Shown piece by piece: positions 1-12,414 of a DNA stretch of 64,000 nucleotides. The stretch lies in the NCBI RefSeq assembly GCF_051622035.1, contig NC_135359.1, positions 22,540,001 through 22,604,000 of the forward strand. Reading direction: 5' to 3'. The first letter of the stretch is position 1. Each line of letters starts with the position of its first letter. This stretch comes from Arctopsyche grandis (lineage: Eukaryota; Arthropoda; Insecta; Trichoptera; Hydropsychidae). The position numbers and the translations under genes are program-made. The notes below the pieces were generated by a model, which was given only the letters and a program-made list of their open reading frames with translations, did no database searches and had not been told where the DNA came from.

Positions 1-114
1 GCGATAAAAATGATAAAATGAATATTAAAAAAAAAGTACAATTTCCTAAAAACAAGTAAATATCATTAAAAAATACATACATATTGTAATACGATATAAA
101 AAAGTCGATGAAAT

Positions 115-304
115 TTATTTTTTCGAACTTGTCGAGAGATTATAAATCTGCTCCCGCACCAAGAATTCGGTCCGAATAGATTTTTCACGCTCGATAAACT
201 TTTTATAAAGAATCCCCATATCGGTTACCCTTTCTACGATTTCATGTAAACTTACTCCATTTTTTTTTACAATACTGGATAATAGCAATGCCATAGAGGC
301 CAAT
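115..304 (-). CDS. Possible terminal coding exon of an unidentified gene
   Basis: A minus-strand reading frame of 63 codons ending in a stop is preceded by a convincing splice acceptor: a long pyrimidine run then ATTCATCTGATAG at about 305-335. The exon would enter in phase 2. The peptide is charged and helix-prone (SSIVKKNGVSLHEIVERV, then MGILYKKFIEREKSIRTEF) and unlike the low-complexity shadow frames nearby. I recognise no domain. The rest of the gene would lie upstream on the minus strand, at higher coordinates. The first-exon candidate at 7859-8042 is one possible partner, but its phase (1) would require at least one intervening exon that I did not find. Chance ORF is the main alternative. 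Confidence 0.3.
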
Positions 305-569
305 CTATCAGATGAATAAAAAAAAAAAATAATGTGGATATTATTCAATAAACTTTATTACATTACTTTATACAATATGTAGTATTATAAACTACATAAA
401 ATATCTGAAATATTGCATACATATATACATATTTCTAATTAATACATAGTATTATAAGAGGTCAATTTAATAATTCATCACATGATAACATGATGATAAT
501 TTATCACATGTTTCTCAATATTATTAAATAAGTAGAATGGAATTAATTACTTCTTTCGTCCAAAAACTA

Positions 570-960
570 TTACATCATCATTCACAGCCATTCGCCATCC
601 GCTGCTGAATGAACGCCTCTCCAACATGTTTCCATTCGTCTTTGCTTTGGGCAACTCTCATCCATCTCATCCCACACATTTTTCCAATTTTATCCACCAA
701 TCTCCCTTGCGGCCTTTCTTGCACCCTTTTACATTCTCTCGGGTAACATTCGAACACTTCTTTCGTGTGTTATTCTAGCTACGTGACCGGCCCATTGCTA
801 TTTCAATATATTTACTCTCACCATTACATCGACCACCTTTGTCATATTTCTAACCCATGTATTCCGTTTTCTACCTCTCTTCTTTATGCCAAGCATACAA
901 ACATACGTTCCACACTTTTGTGAGTGTACTGAACCTTATGCAGCATTCTGGCGTTCAATG
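570..960 (-). mobile_element. 3' fragment of an RTE/CR1-like non-LTR retrotransposon, decayed
   Basis: Read on the minus strand, broken frames give peptides typical of the C-terminal end of non-LTR reverse transcriptases: RGRKRNTWVRNMTKVVDVM, then QWAGHVARITHERS. A segment follows whose DNA still resembles the Pro-Arg/Trp-rich tail and the final EAF-QQW-like motif. Stops and frameshifts interrupt it. A short ATC/GAT-rich tail follows at 560-575, in line with the simple-repeat 3' tails of RTE-type elements. A second, independently decayed copy lies at 48290-48670 on the plus strand. Confidence 0.65.
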
Positions 961-2763
961 CTCAAGATTTACACCGATACGTCACCACTGGCAAGAAACT
1001 GATTGAAGATATTTTTATTTGCACAGTGTCATTTTAGATTTGAAAATGTCATTCATTCACCTTAATGCACGCCATCCTAATATTTCAAATCATATCAATG
1101 ATATAAATAAAAGTACACAGATGAGGATCGAAATCAAATAGGCCAATATGCCACCAACAGTACTTTAGAAGCGAAACAGTTGCGAACCTTTTATCCATAA
1201 TTGAACAAACGATACAACAGGTAGTAAAATTATATTCACCTCATCGAGCTGCGAGCAGCCGAACGGTCGTTATTGTAATTTAATCGGAAATATCTATTAA
1301 AATTAGCACTGGGATCTTAAAAGCGTCTAAAAAACAAAAGAAAATGTGCTTCTCTAAAATAGGATTGTAAATTTAAAAAAATGATACTAGAAAAGAAGCA
1401 TCCGCACGAAAGTCCAAACAAATAGTACAAGGACAATAATTTAAATTGCTATGAACGTGTTTATTCAGAAACCAACGACACACTGATGATTTTCGCCGAT
1501 TGTCTACATGGGTGCGAGCGAGATTAGGAACAAACAGTAGGTGTTTCGGATATTGGTTTTCGCAAGCCGGTCACGTACCAGCGCACTCGACGTAAACTGA
1601 AAATCATTGAATTCCAATCTAGTTGTCGACAAGGACAACAATAACAACCAACATCTATGTACAATATGTACAATGTGCAGAATACGTCAATGTGTATCAC
1701 AAAATGAAAGTTCCAAAACAGAAAGAAACCTTTAACAATTTACGAAGGCCGTTGCAATGTATTTTTGACAATTTTTGTGACCAGTGAAACTTGAGCAAAT
1801 AACCCAACAAAAACAAATCCATTTCAAAGAGAAGTTTTACAGTCCAATTAGAAACTATGTATAGCATTGACGTAAATTGGATCCTTATTATCCGCAGACG
1901 TAATATATGTATGTATATGTAAAAGCCACATCAGCGGTGAGTTCGCTTCAAACGACATTATTGTAAATATGTATTGAGAAAAATATACCCATTACTAAAT
2001 ATAATAATATTTTTTATGAATGTAAAATTTCAATACTAAAGTACTTCTTTCAAAAAAAATAATAAATCGAAAAGGGCGACTTCGATATACATAACACATC
2101 TGATATGCGAATTCGAGAACGTCAAACTGCCTAGTCTAATTACGATCTCAATTCAGAAGATTAATTTTACATGAACGTGTCTGAAAATCTCGGTCCTTAG
2201 TTGATTATAAAGCGAAGTCCGGTCCTAACTCCTGAGTTGATCGGAACACATCCGATATTTCTAGAATTGCAATCAAAACTTAGATAAGGACACGGCCGAA
2301 TAAGAAACAATTTCGAACAAAGAACAGTTTTTGCAATTTATATAATAGGAGTAATTTGCACAGAGCATTCAAAAAGAATATGTTTGGTTCAACATTGTAT
2401 TGAACCATCAAAAACGTCTATTATACATATTCCTAATTGCATACTCGATTTCGAGCGAAGTTACTCCATCGCGTCAAAACTTTTTATTTGTTTTCTAATG
2501 CGAGGTTTCTCTGTAGTGGTTTTCTCATTTTGTATGGGTCAAGTAGAAAGTGACAAAGAAAAATGATTTTGGTGGTTTTAATTTTTGCCTCGACAGAAGA
2601 CGACGTATTTAGATTTTATAACCAATCAGATCTTAGATAAGACAACCAGCGATAGACATGTTAGTAATCATTGAGAGGATATAAGCTACTTCCAATTTTC
2701 ACCAGCATCAATCAGTACATGTGTTGGAGGAAAAACTACACTCGAGAAAAGTTACGTATATAT
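961..2763. other. Intergenic or intronic, no gene seen
   Basis: AT-rich sequence without long frames or strong repeats. A 60-codon frame at 2384-2566 has no recognisable features and I treat it as chance. Confidence 0.6.
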
Positions 2764-3421
2764 CAGGGCTGTGGAGTCGGAGTCGGAGTCGTGGAGTAGG
2801 AGTATTTCAAGTGGAGTCGGAGGCGTAAAAACGATCGGAAGACTATAGGAAAAGATACTGAATCCTTTTGCGAAGTAAACCTTAGAAGAGGAGGCCTTGT
2901 AAAAAATCAACCGACTCCGACTCCTTTTTATTATTTTCTTTAATTAATAGTATTAAGATATGTATCAACCAATCTTCAATTTTATTGAAGTAAATCCACC
3001 AATAAATTTAATTTAAAAAATTTATTTTTAAAAATCATGATTATAAATTACATTTTAAATAAAATTGTTGAATTGCAGATATTTTGATGTTTTTTTGCCA
3101 AAACCGGTTGTTCCCTCCGTCTCATACTTTTTTATTCTCATTTTTCACATAGATTTATTTGTGTATGAAATTCATACACATTCACTATTAATGTACTTAC
3201 TTCTTATTTATACCTATTTAGTTTCATGTCAATTTTAAATGACTTTTTAATTCCTTTAATTTTTTTATATTTTTCTATTATAACAAATTATTCCTAGCAA
3301 ATTTTATACGTTGGCAAGAAAAGTCGATCGTACTAAAATCGTTTAAGTAGCAGTCGAACTCGAATTATAAAATAAAATCTGAGGCGGAGTCGGTAAATTT
3401 TGATCCGACTCCACAGCTCTG
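2764..3421. mobile_element. hAT-type MITE, 658 bp
   Basis: Terminal inverted repeats CAGGGCTGTGGAGTCGG (left) and the complement of CAGAGCTGTGGAGTCGG (right) bound the element. They are flanked by a near-perfect 8-bp target duplication, GTATATAT at 2756-2763 and GTATACAT at 3422-3429. CAG-ended termini and 8-bp duplications are hAT hallmarks. There is no transposase inside. The GGAGTC motif is repeated subterminally at both ends (around 2775-2825 and 2908-2925). Confidence 0.85.
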
Positions 3422-3487
3422 GTATACATATACGAGTATGTACATATATCGCTATGGCTGGATGAGTGATATACATATATCAGTGCA

Positions 3488-3690
3488 TCGGTAATTGGAT
3501 TATTACGCACATTGCGATCGCCCAAAAGAAAATTTTTTCGATGAAAATCGCGAATACGGAATATTTGGCACTCGAGTTCTCGTTGGTATGATGGACTTTT
3601 CGGATGCCAGATGTTCCGCTATAGAGATTTTAGTGAATTTTGGACGAGCGCTTTGTGGGCAATAATCACCGAGCCCAGTGTTTAGTGAAG
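3488..3690 (+). repeat. Dispersed repeat, copy 1
   Basis: This block, from GGTAATTGGATTATTA through GGAATATTTGGCACTCGAGT to GAGCGCTTTGTG, recurs in inverted orientation at 31040-31247. The two are about 80-85 percent alike by eye. No reading frame is shared, so it is probably a transposon fragment. Confidence 0.75.
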
Positions 3691-6600
3691 TGAGCATTTC
3701 CACAATATTTTTAATAGTCAAGCATGGGTTAGATGACCCACACATATGTACGTATGTATGTACGAACACAGACATACCGGGGGGGGGGGGACCCGCAGAG
3801 ACATAATAAATAGGTCGCACTTTTGCAGTCGACTAGCGTCGCAACCGCACACGTCCGCCGGCAGCGAATGTGTTGATGCGGAAAATGAGCCGACATTTGG
3901 GAATTTTCCGAACGGGGAGAAGCGGGGGAGGGGGAGGGGGCGGGGGGGATCCGTAGACTCGCGTGGGGCAGACAGTATTGTCGTCTCTGTCGCACGCCCC
4001 CTGACCCAGACCTCCAGACACGCGCCTCGCAGTTTCCATTTCGTTCGATAACCCTTCCGGGACCGAACCCGCTCTCTCCGCTCCTTTCGGGATAATATTT
4101 TCCGGTTTCGTTTCACGAACGAGCGAGCGTACGTACGCACGTTTTGCTCAGAAGCAGAAACGAAACGAGTTTTCGCTCTCGATTGTTTTGACCGCTCTGA
4201 CACGGCGCGGAATCTAAATATTTGGCCTTGAGAGCCGGTCCACTTTGTTTACTAGCTAGCTAGACTTTCTCGTTATCCCTGTCTGCTTCCTATCTATCCT
4301 ATATGTATGTACTCCTACACGCACCAATCGAAAGTTTGTCAAAGTCGGAATTAATAAAACGCCCCAAAGCGAAAGCTTTAAAAATAATAGTAAGTGAAAG
4401 AAAGAAGAGGTTTGTAAAAATGTATTACCTGGAATATAACATGTTAGAGTACGAATGAAAGGAAAAATTAAAAAAAAAGCAACAATCCCATTTAATATCT
4501 TTCACTCCCATCTACTATTTAAGTATGTATGTATGTAGATATGTATATGTAAATACTATATATGTAGATAAGCATAATGTATGCATGTTATGTATACATA
4601 ACTATATAAAACATCTCTTAAAATCTCACGAATTGGTAGTCTGAATGTGAGAGATTCAGAAGACCAATTTACAATCTTGGGGGACGGAGTATTGATTCCG
4701 TAGTGCCCGTACATGTCCGAAAGAACATAAATATCATTGGTGATGATTTATCAGAGATTGATGAGACGGCACCAGAAGAGAGAAGAGTCATGATCTATGT
4801 ATTTCCCTAATACTGGAGTTTTTATTTTTTATTTTCCCTGATTTCCAGCTAAGAGCCCATTGCTGTACTCCGGTCGTAAAATGTCTTTGGATGGTTTTTT
4901 TGACATGTGGTGGGATGAAAAATAGTATTGTTTTGCACTAAACCCCGAGTACTTTTTACAGAAAAATATTTTGGATAAAAAACATCGCGTTATATTCAGG
5001 CTAATACGGTATATATTTCCTTTGTATTTTGTTTTATTCATTTGCTTACAAAGAGTTCATGGGGAATAAATGCATTAATAGATTGGATTGAAAAACAGTC
5101 GAATTATGGCGACCGATTTCTCTTCCACTCCTTTGGTTTAAAATATACTTGAATTTTGAATGATGTTGCGTGAAACACATATTTATCTGGATATTGCAAA
5201 TAAATAACAACAGACAATTCCATTAGTGTTCAAAGTTAGAAAGCCAAAAAACATGTTTTGGCAACATTGCGCCTTTTTTTGATTATTGCACCGATGACTA
5301 ACCGAGCTCTAGTTACGATAGGTTAGGCATGGGTTCAGATTTCTCGATGAGTCGAAACGTCGACATCCTAAAGTATTGGTAATTCAAAGCAGGGTAGCTT
5401 CTGCAACGCTATCACTCAGACGTGGGTGACATACACACTTACGGCGTTTGAAGAAAGAACGAGAACAATTTTGATAAATGTTTGTATAACAAGAGTAGAG
5501 GAATCTGAAGCGTAAGCGTTTTTTTCAAGCGGTTCTTCACATTAAAACATTACAAAGAATGCACTGAATGGACAAATAAACGCATCTCCCGGTAGAACCA
5601 GTTTTTGCCTGGCTCTTCACTCCTCGATAAGGGAAGGAGTTGGACGGTGGACTCGTCCTTCCAGAGCCGCCAGGCCGTTTGTTGAATGGACAAAATGAAT
5701 GGACGCAAAAACATGACGATAGGCTCTATTCCCTTTTGTGTTCGTATTTTAAACGACAATCGACGTTGAATCGAAACTACTAATGGAAAACTCGTTTTTA
5801 TTGTCCCATTCAGTTACATACGTGTAAATCGAATGATTCGTTCGCAGTAACTATATATGTATGTACCATTGAAGAGATTTTAGCGTTTGACTCAATCGTC
5901 AACATCGTATGGGTGGGTGTCGGTGGCGAATTTTAAAACGCAATAGTTATGAGATATTAAAAATAGTTTTTAGAAAATCCAATTTTCTGCATAAAATGAA
6001 TGGCTCGATGGTGACGCGAATTGACCATTAAGCGGATGACAAATTGCCCGTTTATTCGAGCGTCGGACTGACCGAGTTTTCCTCGTTTTTCCGGACCTAC
6101 GAGAGACAATCTTATTACAATTTATGATTCTTCAATGTATTCGATAAACATGTACTATTTCTAATAAAAAGTTTACGTATTTAATTCCAAACTGAAAGAT
6201 TTAGAAATTTAAGAAAAGATTTCCTTTTTGAGTGCCAAACTTTGATCTAAATTCAGGAAGTATTATTTAAATAGATTTCAAAATAATTGAAATTAAATTT
6301 TGCAAAGCGCGTTTGGATGAAAATATTGCAAAATATATACAAAAAAATCCGGTCAAGGATTACTAAAATAAACACAAATACGGAAAAGAAATGTGTTTAT
6401 TATAAAATACTGGTGAACCCGGCTTGAATTGGTAAATGGAAATAAAATGAAAATGAAATGAAAACCATAAACAAAATCTTTATTTGTTTTTTTATTAAAT
6501 TTATTTTAATCGAAAAAAAATTATATTATTTAACGACCGACCAATCACAAAAGTCTTTGACCAATCCAGCCAATCAGAAACGAATTACAGATGCCGTTTC

Positions 6601-7759
6601 GGTTTATATTTATATATGAGTATACATATTCTTTAAGTATATGACTTATATTAACTGTAACGAAAAAAATTGTCATCGATCCTATTAAACGAAAAATTTA
6701 TCTTAATCCGAAACTTACAATACATACACAGGCGAGTGTTAAATTTTATATCGGATATAATAAACGATAGTATTTCAAAATTTCCATATACTACACAATG
6801 TATGTGAGTGCAAGTTCACGCATATAATCCGATAAAATTAAATCGCCCCACCAATAATGCAGTGCAAGTACGAAACGTTGCAATTTCAAATTGCACACAT
6901 AGTAGAGCGGTAAAAATAATTTAAACATTTTCGCAAATAGCGCAAAAGTGGAAACCGGAGGCGATCGGAGAACGGTCTCGAAACAATCGATCGAGGGAGA
7001 GAGAGAGAGAGACCGGCCCGGCAAATAATACATATTTAAAAAGTAAATTTTAATACGATAGCACATACAAGAGGTACATAAGTATCGTGTCATATGTACT
7101 ATCATATTAATAATCCCGAACAATCAATAGCGACGTGTCAAAACCAGAAACGTATCGGACGCGACCCTCTTTGTTCAAAATTCGAACGAGAATCTCGCAT
7201 TTCTTCGAGCGAAAGTATTTAGTGTCCATTTTTTTCTTTATTTTCAAGATTTTTAAAATTCCTTGCGATCTAATCAGGCCTGAACATAAAATTTTGTCCA
7301 CGACAATATCATATTTCAAGTACACGTACTCGATCGGCATATGTATATATGTAGTGAATATTTTTCATCGGTTTATTCGTTTGTTTTTATTTTATCGTAG
7401 ATGTGTGATGTTCGATTGTTTTTCGGTTTTTCATTTGTTTCATTTTTGTTTCAAGCAAATCACTCGTAGTATATAGATAGACGAGCATAGCTTTGGCTGT
7501 GCCACCATTTAAACAATGACAAAATATTAAAATAAAATAATTATCGAACGGCCAAAAGCCGCGGCAACGTTGTAACGACGTTGACGTTGACGTTTCGACC
7601 GGTGAAGTGTATTATACATACACACATACGTACGTATAAAAAAATGAAAATAAATGAGAAAATGAAATACAAAAAAAAATAAGACGGTGCATGGTCGTAG
7701 AACGTGGCGTTCGTTATTCTGCACGTCCGATGAGATTCCAGTTGGCGAGTCGACGACAT
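3691..7759. other. Intergenic or intronic, GC patch at 3770-4210
   Basis: No supported gene. There is a G tract at about 3780-3790, and a GC-rich patch at 3830-4110 where several overlapping frames are open on both strands simply because stop codons are rare. The rest is AT-rich, with TATGTATG runs around 4520-4610 and a GA dinucleotide run near 6995-7012. Confidence 0.55.
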
Positions 7760-8690
7760 TTTAGTTTTCAGCAGCTGACGGGGTAAACAGACAAAGAGGG
7801 TGCCTGCGGGGCGGGGGCGGGGGTGGGGGGGGGGTGTCGGAAGCGGAAGTGGACTTACCGTAGGCGGGGCGCGGCGGCTCCTCGCAGCTCGGCGACGGGG
7901 GCGGAGACGCAGGGGGCGAAGTCGCGGGGGGCTCCGGGCCGAGGAGGGAGAGGGGGAGGGGTAGGGGTCGAGGGGGGGGCGCAGGCGGCGCCTCCTCATG
8001 CAGCGAGTGCGTGCGCAACTTGCGCGTCACCAGCTTGAGCATAGCCCGCGGCTGCCGTCCGCAGAAGCCGCGAACCGGAACCGGAACCGGAGCCGGTGCC
8101 GCGAGCGCGTCCTACGCGGCCGCCGCCTCGACTACTACTAAAATACGAGAGCGAGCGTACGACGCAGTCAGCTGAAGTGGGCCGCGTCCATTTTTACTAC
8201 CGGGGAGGGGGCCGACCCGCCGACTCGCCGACTCGCCGACTCGCCGACTCGCCGGCCTCCGCATCTCCCGCATCCCTCTCGCGGCCTTTTCTCCTCTCGT
8301 GTCGGTTCGTCTCCGTCCAAAATGGCGATCCATCGGCTGAAAACGCCATCGGCCGACGTAATGCTAGGAGGCGCGGCGATTGTGCGTTCGCCGTAATGGA
8401 ATCGCCCGCGACCCATTGATGACAAAGGCGAAGGTGGGGGTGGGGGCGCGGCGGGAGGGGGGTTACGTAACCCACACCGCACCGGTTAGCCGGTTATCGC
8501 ACACGCCGCGCCGACACAGCACGAGAGCACGAGAGCACGAGAGCGCCGCGCCGCACGGCCAAAAGAGGCACGCTCGCTCTGCGTCACTAATGCCGGATTT
8601 TCTCCTCTTCTCTTCTCTTATCTTTATCTCGTCTCGGCCAAGACGGCCGGACGCCATGTCGCGTTATCTTTCGATTCGGCGACATTTCAG
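7760..8690. promoter_or_regulatory. GC/CpG-rich block, likely promoter region
   Basis: About 900 bp of strongly GC-rich, CpG-rich sequence stands out from the AT-rich surroundings. It has poly-G runs (7823-7834), an 8-bp tandem array of GCCGACTC units at about 8215-8252, and a YY1/PHO-like AAAATGGCG at 8319-8327. It encloses the candidate first exon at 7859-8042. Promoter function is inferred from composition and context. Confidence 0.45.
7859..8042 (-). CDS. Candidate first coding exon, proline-rich, unidentified gene
   Basis: On the minus strand an ATG at 8042 opens a frame starting MLKLVTRKLRTHSLHEEA. It continues through a Pro/Ser-rich stretch and ends at a strong donor, G|GTAAGT, at 7859/7858. 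That gives 61 codons plus one base (phase 1). The basic opening peptide looks conserved rather than random, and the exon sits in a CpG-rich block typical of a promoter and first exon. Further exons should lie at lower coordinates; I could not connect any confidently. I do not recognise the protein. The caveat is that GC-rich DNA carries many chance open frames, and the frame runs past the donor to 7761. Confidence 0.45.
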
Positions 8691-8809
8691 CTAAAACCTT
8701 CCCAAACACGAGCTAATATCAAATTACAACGATTGTATTTTCAGCCGTACGTACATCGAGACGCACTCTCCCTTTCCCTCGCATCGGGGGAGCTATTACA
8801 GTGGGTGTT

Positions 8810-9261
8810 CTAGCTGGGTCTACCTCACGGGACCGGAAGTGAAAAGCCCGAAAAAGCAAATATAGGAAGGCAAAGATCGAAAATCGAATGATCTTAAGTC
8901 GAAAGATCAAAAAAAAAAAGGGGTGCATGGTAAAAGGTACTATTTATATATAATGGGTCTACCTCACGGGCCCGAATATGAAACGCCCGAAAACGCAAAT
9001 ATCGGAAGGCAAAGATCGAAAATCGAAAGATCTCAAGTCGAAAGATCAAAAATAAAGGGTGCATGGTAAACGATACATACTCACGTACTACTTACTCACT
9101 TAATTTACGCGAGCAGGATACAACAGGAACAAGAGGAACAGGCTTTTCCTCCCGTATTCTGCGCGCGCACATTAATACGGGAGGAAAAGCCTGTGCCTCT
9201 TGTTCCTGTCGTATCCTGCTCGCGCAAATTAAGTGAGTATGTACCGTTTACCATGCACCCC
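8810..9261. repeat. Direct duplication plus ~100-bp inverted repeat
   Basis: Two direct copies of a ~130-bp segment (GGGTCTACCTCACGGG to GGTGCATGGTAAA) start near 8816 and 8954. The second copy runs into a long fold-back: left arm 9057-9158, right arm 9174-9261, 15-bp spacer. The arms pair nearly throughout, apart from a 15-bp insertion in the left arm. The outer end GGGGTGCATGGTAAAC and the inner CTTTTCCTCCCGTATT are well conserved. It looks like a fold-back transposon end or MITE. Confidence 0.8.
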
Positions 9262-9378
9262 TTTTTTATCTTTGACGGAGACTGATATATAATATATGTA
9301 TATGAGTGGCATGCGGTGAAATTATCTCTCTTTTTGTCATACAGCCTAGTTTAATGTGCGCGCACAGGATTCGGCACA

Positions 9379-9380
<2 letters not shown>

Positions 9381-9439
<59 letters not shown>
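9381..9439. repeat. (AT)n microsatellite, left of LTR element
   Basis: Uninterrupted AT dinucleotides abut the first base of the LTR element. The matching array at 13474-13554 abuts its other end. Confidence 0.95.
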
Positions 9440-9443
<4 letters not shown>

Positions 9444-10478
9444 GGCGGGGTACGATCTGTTGACCGTATCCCGGCCTAACGAAACACTGTTGTGTGGTTC
9501 AAAGATGGGGTCACCAATGTAGGCGGGGTACGATGTGTTGACCGTATCCCGGCCTAACGAAACACTGTTGTGTGGTTCAAAGATGGGGTCACCAATGTAG
9601 GCGGGGTAGCGATGTGTTGACAGCGCTGTTGGATGATCAGAAGGTTGCGTAGATCACGTCGGAGTAGTACCAATGTAGGCGGGTTACATGTGTGTTGACC
9701 GTATACCGGCCTAACGAAACACTGTTGTGCTAGTTTTATAAAGTTTTATTGTTTGCCTATGGTTGTACAAAGGTATGGTATTTGTGGGCAAAAGTATGTC
9801 GTTCAGCGGTCTCTGGATATGGTAGAGTGTCGCTGGCTCAGCATTCAGCTATGTACGGAAGGTCTCTGGATACGGCAGTGTGTTGCTGGCTCGTCCGGCT
9901 GGTTGATCTTCCAAGTCCGCGTAGTGTAGTGGTGGCTGGTCAGGAGCTGTATGTTGACTGGTCTGCTGCTGTGTGTCGACGCTTGCTGCTGTGGGTCGAC
10001 TCGTCTGGTGCTGTGTGTCGACGCTTGCTGTTGTGGGTCGACTGGCGTTGTTTGGGTTGTACCTCCTTTTATAGTGTTTTTGGAATGCTTGGTGGAAGTG
10101 GTTATTGACGCGTACGAGAGGAATTTTGTTTTCGTCGAGGCGTCGAATTTTCTGGAATGCTTGATGGAAGTGGTTATTGACGCGTACGAGAGGAATTTTG
10201 TTTTCGTCGAGGCGTCGAATTTTCTGGAATGCTTGATGGAAGTGGTCGTACGAGCATTTAGTTTATTGATGCGTACGAGAGGAATTTTGTTTTCGTCGAG
10301 GCGTCGAATTTTCTGGAATGCTTGATGGAAGTGGTTATTGACGCGTACGAGAGGAATTTTGTTTTCGTCGAGGCGTCGAATTTTCTGGAATGCTTGATGC
10401 TGTTCCGCTCGATGTATTTTGTTGTTGCGGAATATTCTCGAAGGTTTCGATGACGATGACGACGGCGAGATTCCTACA
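9440..10478 (-). repeat. 3' LTR (minus-strand sense)
   Basis: This LTR contains four TGTAGGCGGG starts at exactly 78-bp spacing (9440, 9518, 9596, 9674), each preceded by ACCAA except the first. It also carries direct repeats of TGGAATGCTT at 10081, 10153, 10225, 10314 and 10386 (period 72, one spacing of 89). Confidence 0.85.
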
Positions 10479-10755
10479 TGGCTCTCCGGTGAGTGTTAGC
10501 GATGTGTGTGATTTTGTGGGAATCTCGATGTGTTGGAGTCTATTGACTCGATGGCGTCGTTGTTTGTCCGGTTGTGCTGGAGAAAGTTGTCTCAACAGCG
10601 GGTCTTGTGTTGCATGCCGGTCCAAGTCTTGTTCTCTACCAGGTTGCTTATTTTGGGCGAGCTGCGTTGGTAGTGAAGGTTTGTGATGGCTTGGATGGTG
10701 CTGTTGTGCAGGCTGCTGTGTTCTGCGTGGGGTCATTCGCGTGACTGTTTTGCTG

Positions 10756-11605
10756 GTTGTGCTGGAGTTAGTTGTCTCGGCAGCGGGTCTTGCGTGAAGA
10801 ACGTTGGTTGACGAAGTGCGTTGAGTGCTAGTCTTCGTTGGTTGTGCTGGAGTTAGTTGTCTCGACAGCGGATCTTGCGTGAAGAACGTTGGTTGACGAA
10901 GTGCGTTGAGTGCTGGTCTTCGTTGGTTGTGCTGGAGTTAGTTGTCTCGACAGCGGATCTTGCGTGAAGAACGTTGGTTGACGAAGTGCGTTGAGTGCTG
11001 GTCTTCGTTGGTTGTGCTGGAGTTAGTTGTCTCGACAGCGGATCTTGCGTGAAGAACGTTGGTTTACGAAGTGCGTTGAGTGCTGGTCTTCGTTGGTTGT
11101 GCTGGAGTTAGTTGTCTCGACAGCGGATCTTGTGTGAAGAACGTTGGTTGACGAAGTGCGTTGAGTGCTGGTCTTCGTTGGTTGTGCTGGAGTTAGTTGT
11201 CTCGACAGCGGATCTTGCGTGAAGAACGTTGGTTGACGAAGTGCGTTGAGTGCTGGTCTTCGTTGGTTGTGCTGGAGTTAGTTGTCTCGACAGCGGATCT
11301 TGCGTGAAGAACGTTGGTTGACGAAGTGCGTTGAGTGCTGGTCTTCATTGGTTGTGCTGGAGTTAGTTGTCTCGACAGCGGGTCTTGCGTGAAGAACGTT
11401 GGTTGACGAAGTGCGTTGAGTGCTGGTCTTCGTTGGTTGTGCTGGAGTTAGTTGTCTCGACAGCGGGATTTGTGTGGAGACTGTTGGTTAGCGAAGTGCG
11501 TTGAGTGCTGGTCTTCGTTGGTTGTGCTGGAGTCGGTTGTCTCGACAGCGGGTCTCGTTTTGCGTACCAGTCCGAGTTGTTCTTTTCTACCATGTTGCTT
11601 ATTCT
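10756..11605. repeat. 85-bp tandem array, ten starts
   Basis: GTTGTGCTGGAGTTAGTTGT recurs at 10756, 10841, 10926, 11011, 11096, 11181, 11266, 11351 and 11436, and in altered form at 11521. The units are nearly identical in the middle and diverge at the edges, as expected from unequal exchange. The array lies inside the LTR element. Confidence 0.9.
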
Positions 11606-12129
11606 GTCTAGGCTACGTTGATAGTGAAGGTTGGTGGTCTGGACGATGTTGTTGTGCAGGCGTTGTGCTGATTGTGCTGGAGTTAGTTGTCTCGACAGCG
11701 GCTGTGTTGTGTTGGAGCTAGTTGGCTCAGTGGCGATTTGTTTCGCCGGTTGTGCTGGAGTGGGTTGACTCAACAGCGGGTTGTGTTGGTAGCTGGTCCA
11801 TATGTACTTTCACACCATGTTACTGTTGCGGTCGTTACAATGGTAGTGAAGGTTTGTGTCGGTCTGGACGGTGCTGTTGTGCAGGCTGCGGCGTCCTGCA
11901 TGGGCTCATCGAGGTGATGAATCATCGAAGGTGTGATGAGCGGTGCTGGCGGATCAACAGTAGTGGATCCATTTGGTTGTTGTCTCCGGGTTGCGTCTTG
12001 TTGTGGCGAAAGCTGCGGAGTTGTTTGACATGGTCACTAGTTGTAGGAACATGTAGCGGACTGCGTTTGAAGTCTGCGTTGAGGGTTGCGTTGTAGACTG
12101 CGTTGAAGGCTGCGGTTGCGTGAAGTCTG

Positions 12130-12318
12130 CGGTTGCTATGTAGGCTGCGATGTGGGCTGCTATGTAGGCTGCGATGTGGGCTGCTATGTAGGCTGCGATG
12201 TGGGCTGCTATGTAGGCTGCAATGTGGGCTGCTATGTGGGCTGCGATGTGGGCTGCTATGTAGGCTGCGATGTGGGCTGCTATGTAGGCTGCGATGTGGG
12301 CTGCTATGTAGGCTGCGC
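12130..12318. repeat. 24-bp tandem array
   Basis: About eight units of GCTGCTATGTAGGCTGCGAT plus TGGG, with few changes. All frames are open through it, which creates spurious Cys-Gly and His-Ser-Ser peptides. Confidence 0.9.
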
Positions 12319-12414
12319 TGTTGACTGCTGTCGTGGCGGCTGTTGGTTGTTGTGGAGGCTGCACTGTGGGCTGCCGTGTTGACTGCGCTGTTGACTGCTA
12401 TGAAGGCTGCGTAG

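Noticed and set aside
3718..4203. 161-codon minus-strand frame in a GC-rich patch
   Set aside because: Stops are rare in GC-rich DNA, several frames overlap on both strands, and the peptide has no recognisable feature.
10756..11605. Regular repeats reminiscent of a CRISPR array
   Set aside because: The 85-bp units are contiguous without unique spacers and the genome is eukaryotic; it is a minisatellite.
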